Shown here piece after piece: positions 61,495-64,000 of a stretch of DNA of 64,000 bases; position 1 is the first letter of the stretch, and each line of letters starts with the position of its first letter. The position numbers were made by a program, and so were the translations under genes. The stretch is from assembly GCF_030687575.1 (NCBI RefSeq), contig NZ_CP117439.1, forward strand, positions 4,021,501-4,085,500, read 5' to 3'. The notes under the pieces were generated by a model. The model was not told where the DNA came from. It made no database searches and saw only the letters and a list, made by a program, of their open reading frames with translations. Origin of the DNA: Pseudomonas sp. FP2309 (GTDB lineage: Bacteria; Pseudomonadota; Gammaproteobacteria; Pseudomonadales; Pseudomonadaceae).

Positions 61495-62937
61495 ATGAGC
61501 ACAGCAATCAGTCCGACTGCTTATAACTATAAGGTAGTCCGCCAGTTCGCCATCATGACGGTGGTCTGGGGGATCCTTGGCATGGGGCTCGGGGTGTTCA
61601 TCGCCTCGCAACTGGTTTGGCCGGAATTGAATTTCGACCTGCCCTGGACGACCTTCGGCCGTCTGCGCCCGCTGCACACCAACCTTGTGATCTTCGCCTT
61701 CGGCGGATGCGCACTGTTTGCCACCTCCTACTATGTCGTGCAACGCACCTGTCAGACGCGACTGATCTCCGACGGCCTCGCCGCCTTTACCTTCTGGGGT
61801 TGGCAAGCGGTCATCGTCGGCGCCATCGTCAGCCTGCCGCTGGGCTACACCACCACCAAGGAATACGCCGAACTGGAATGGCCGATCGCCATTTTGCTGG
61901 CGATCGTCTGGGTGACCTACGGTGCGGTGTTCTTTGGCACCATCGTCAAGCGCAAGACCAAGCACATCTATGTGGGCAACTGGTTCTACGGGGCTTTTAT
62001 CGTGGTTACGGCGATGCTGCACATCGTCAACCACGCCTCTCTGCCGGTCAGCCTGTTCAAGTCGTACTCGGCCTACTCCGGCGCGACGGACGCGATGATT
62101 CAGTGGTGGTACGGGCATAACGCCGTAGGATTTTTCCTGACCACCGGTTTCCTGGGGATGATGTACTACTTCGTGCCCAAACAGGCCGAACGTCCTATTT
62201 ACTCGTATCGCCTGTCCATCGTGCACTTTTGGGCGCTGATCACCCTGTACATCTGGGCCGGTCCTCACCACTTGCACTACACCGCATTGCCCGACTGGGC
62301 CCAGTCCCTGGGCATGGCGATGTCGATCATCCTGCTGGCGCCGAGTTGGGGGGGCATGATCAACGGCATGATGACCCTGTCGGGCGCCTGGCATAAGTTG
62401 CGCACCGACCCGATCCTGCGCTTCCTCGTGGTGTCCCTGGCGTTCTACGGCATGTCGACCTTCGAAGGTCCGATGATGGCGATCAAGACCGTCAACTCGC
62501 TGTCCCACTACACCGACTGGACCATCGGCCACGTACACGCCGGTGCGCTGGGTTGGGTGGCGATGATCTCCATCGGCGCCCTGTACCACATGATCCCCAA
62601 GCTGTTCGGCCGTGCGCAGATGCACAGCGTCGGGCTGATCAACACGCACTTCTGGCTGGCGACCATCGGTACCGTGCTCTACATCGCGTCGATGTGGGTC
62701 AACGGCATCACCCAAGGCCTGATGTGGCGTGCGATCAACAATGACGGCACCCTCACCTACTCCTTCGTCGAAGCGCTGCAGGCCAGCCACCCGGGCTACA
62801 TCGTTCGCGCCCTGGGCGGTGCGTTCTTTGCCACCGGCATGCTGTTCATGGCCTACAACGTCTGGCGCACCGTGCGTGCCTCGGACCCAGCGCAGGCTGA
62901 AGCCGCCGCTCAGATCGCCGTTGTGGGAGCTCACTGA
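61495..62937 (+). CDS. ccoN: cbb3 cytochrome oxidase catalytic subunit (operon 1)
   Basis: 480 residues from the ATG giving [18 protein letters not shown]; frame upstream of it is leader. Same haem-copper histidine motifs as the first copy ([47 protein letters not shown]). By sequence it matches CcoN1 of P. aeruginosa, which lies next to ccoGHIS; those genes would be to the right of this window. It has a candidate Anr box upstream. The stop overlaps the ccoO start (TGATG). Confidence 0.96.
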   Translation: MSTAISPTAYNYKVVRQFAIMTVVWGILGMGLGVFIASQLVWPELNFDLPWTTFGRLRPLHTNLVIFAFGGCALFATSYYVVQRTCQTRLISDGLAAFTFWGWQAVIVGAIVSLPLGYTTTKEYAELEWPIAILLAIVWVTYGAVFFGTIVKRKTKHIYVGNWFYGAFIVVTAMLHIVNHASLPVSLFKSYSAYSGATDAMIQWWYGHNAVGFFLTTGFLGMMYYFVPKQAERPIYSYRLSIVHFWALITLYIWAGPHHLHYTALPDWAQSLGMAMSIILLAPSWGGMINGMMTLSGAWHKLRTDPILRFLVVSLAFYGMSTFEGPMMAIKTVNSLSHYTDWTIGHVHAGALGWVAMISIGALYHMIPKLFGRAQMHSVGLINTHFWLATIGTVLYIASMWVNGITQGLMWRAINNDGTLTYSFVEALQASHPGYIVRALGGAFFATGMLFMAYNVWRTVRASDPAQAEAAAQIAVVGAH

Positions 62938-63545
62938 TGAAGCATGAAGTAGTCGAGAAGAACATCGGCCTGCTGGCCTTCTTCATGGTCATCGCCGTGA
63001 GTATCGGCGGCCTGACCCAGATCGTTCCGCTGTTTTTCCAGGACGTCACCAACAAGCCGGTCGAAGGCATGAAACCGCGCACCGCTCTGGAACTGGAAGG
63101 CCGCGACGTCTACATCGCCAACGGTTGTGTCGGCTGCCATTCGCAGATGATCCGTCCGTTCCGCGCCGAAACCGAACGCTACGGCCACTACTCGGTCGCC
63201 GGTGAAAGCGTGTGGGACCACCCGTTCCTGTGGGGTTCCAAGCGTACCGGGCCGGACCTGGCCCGTGTGGGCGGTCGTTACTCCGATGACTGGCAGCGTG
63301 CGCATTTGTACAACCCGCGCAACGTGGTGCCCGAATCGAAAATGCCGGCGTACCCGTTCCTCGTGGAAAACAAGCTCGACGGCAAGGACACCGCGAAGAA
63401 GATGGAAGTCTTGCGCACCCTGGGCGTGCCCTACACCGACGAAGACATCGCCGGTGCAGCCGCAGCCGTGAAGGGCAAGACCGAAATGGACGCATTGGTG
63501 GCCTACCTGCAAGGCCTTGGCACCATCATCAAAAGCAAACGGTGA
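62937..63545 (+). CDS. ccoO: cbb3 oxidase mono-haem subunit (operon 1)
   Basis: 202 residues, one membrane anchor, haem motif CVGCH (Cys64, Cys67, His68) and the Met ligand in ESKMPAYPF. It is coupled to ccoN by a 1-base overlap, whereas the operon 2 copies are separated by ten bases. It is highly similar to the copy at 59354; a 56-base tract (63180-63235) is identical. Confidence 0.96.
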   Translation: MKHEVVEKNIGLLAFFMVIAVSIGGLTQIVPLFFQDVTNKPVEGMKPRTALELEGRDVYIANGCVGCHSQMIRPFRAETERYGHYSVAGESVWDHPFLWGSKRTGPDLARVGGRYSDDWQRAHLYNPRNVVPESKMPAYPFLVENKLDGKDTAKKMEVLRTLGVPYTDEDIAGAAAAVKGKTEMDALVAYLQGLGTIIKSKR

Positions 63546-63551
63546 TTCTTC

Positions 63552-63737
63552 ATGGATATCGGGATGATTCGTGGCCTGGGCACCGTTGTGGTGATGGTGG
63601 CCTTTATCGGTCTGGCGTTGTGGGTGTTCAGCCCCAAGCGCAAGTCGGAGTTTGAAGACGCGACCTTGCTGCCCTTTGCGGATGATCCCGAAGCCATCAA
63701 GCACGTCGAGCGAGCTTCTAGGAGTAACAAAGAATGA
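63552..63737 (+). CDS. ccoQ: cbb3 oxidase small subunit CcoQ (operon 1)
   Basis: 61 residues: one membrane helix ([20 protein letters not shown]) and the tail [14 protein letters not shown]. Starts six bases after ccoO; the stop overlaps the ccoP start (ATGA at 63734-63737). Confidence 0.93.
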   Translation: MDIGMIRGLGTVVVMVAFIGLALWVFSPKRKSEFEDATLLPFADDPEAIKHVERASRSNKE

Positions 63738-64000
63738 CTACGTTCTGGAGTCTGTACGTCACAGTCCTCAGCCTGGGCACCATCTTCGCCCTGACCTGGC
63801 TGCTGCTGTCGACCCGCAAGGGCCAGCGCGCCGAACAAACCGACGAAACCGTCGGCCACTCGTTCGACGGCATCGAGGAGTACGACAACCCACTGCCGAA
63901 GTGGTGGTTCATGCTGTTCGTTGGCACCATCGTGTTTGCCCTCGGTTACCTGGTGCTCTACCCCGGCCTGGGCAACTGGAAAGGCCTGCTGCCGGGCTAC
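63734..64000 (+). CDS. ccoP: cbb3 oxidase di-haem subunit, N-terminal fragment (operon 1)
   Basis: The first 89 codons only; the window ends before the haem motifs. Two membrane helices are seen (about 5-25 and 58-78) around [18 protein letters not shown], nearly identical to the operon 2 copy. GGAG lies about 9 bases before the ATG. Confidence 0.94.
   Translation, partial: MTTFWSLYVTVLSLGTIFALTWLLLSTRKGQRAEQTDETVGHSFDGIEEYDNPLPKWWFMLFVGTIVFALGYLVLYPGLGNWKGLLPGY

Noticed and set aside
1..64000. CRISPR arrays, tRNA or rRNA genes, insertion sequences, prophage
   Set aside because: No regularly spaced repeats, no cloverleaf or rRNA-like sequence recognised, and no transposase or phage structural gene among the frames.

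Overview
This window is chromosomal DNA from a fluorescent Pseudomonas, most likely of the P. fluorescens group. The evidence is uniformly high GC and proteins that closely resemble P. aeruginosa PAO1 products as I remember them. Several gene blocks follow known Pseudomonas order: gbuR/gbuA with its two transporters, the relA-mazG unit, a FabH-like gene with an ECF sigma factor, and aer followed by two tandem cbb3 oxidase operons. Extragenic REP elements of the Pseudomonas type are scattered through it. I saw no rRNA, tRNA, CRISPR array, insertion sequence or prophage.

Layout. 1-8.3 kb is core metabolism and stress: the end of purM, purN, a DUF3108 protein, then the leftward genes for a DUF2058 protein, MazG, RelA, the 23S rRNA methyltransferase RlmD and cysteine synthase CysM. 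8.4-14.3 kb is one giant leftward gene for a 1968-residue leucine-rich-repeat protein with a C-terminal NEL (IpaH/SspH-type ubiquitin ligase) domain; its catalytic Cys appears to be replaced by Gly. 14.3-20.3 kb holds a DTW tRNA-modification protein and the guanidinobutyrate locus (LysR regulator, GbuA, an NTF2-like protein, an NCS1 transporter and a sodium:solute symporter). 20.4-31.9 kb holds a 40-residue conserved ORF resembling P. aeruginosa PA1414 (the sicX locus), a LysR/MFS pair, a second NCS1 transporter, an S1-domain protein, a TorF-type outer-membrane protein, lipoproteins, a DEAD-box helicase and an MscS-type channel.

31.9-34.1 kb is a small AT-richer island. It carries a PAAR-domain (type VI secretion tip) gene interrupted by a frameshift at a run of seven G, a membrane-anchored partner gene that looks like an immunity gene, and what seems to be the relic of a second copy of that partner. 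No other type VI genes are present. 34.1-45.5 kb holds an EamA transporter, azoreductase, a LysR/hydrolase pair, a periplasmic cyclophilin, an ABC exporter, an acetyltransferase-like protein, an outer-membrane porin, and a leftward unit of FabH-like ketosynthase, ECF sigma factor and zinc-finger anti-sigma factor behind a clear operator palindrome. 45.8-57.8 kb holds HrpA, AceK, two chemoreceptors (one is Aer with a near-perfect FliA promoter), a DMT transporter, a CPBP protease and a hydrolase. 57.9-64 kb is two tandem ccoNOQP operons. The first (cbb3-2 by position and sequence) has a sigma70-like promoter and no visible Anr site. The second (cbb3-1) has a candidate Anr box and runs off the right edge inside ccoP.

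How it fits together. Aerotaxis (Aer) and high-affinity cytochrome oxidases form a low-oxygen block. The gbu locus imports and hydrolyses guanidino compounds. The NEL giant and the PAAR island are the two accessory, probably effector-like loci, and both show signs of altered function. All assignments come from reading the sequence and from memory of the families; no database search was run.
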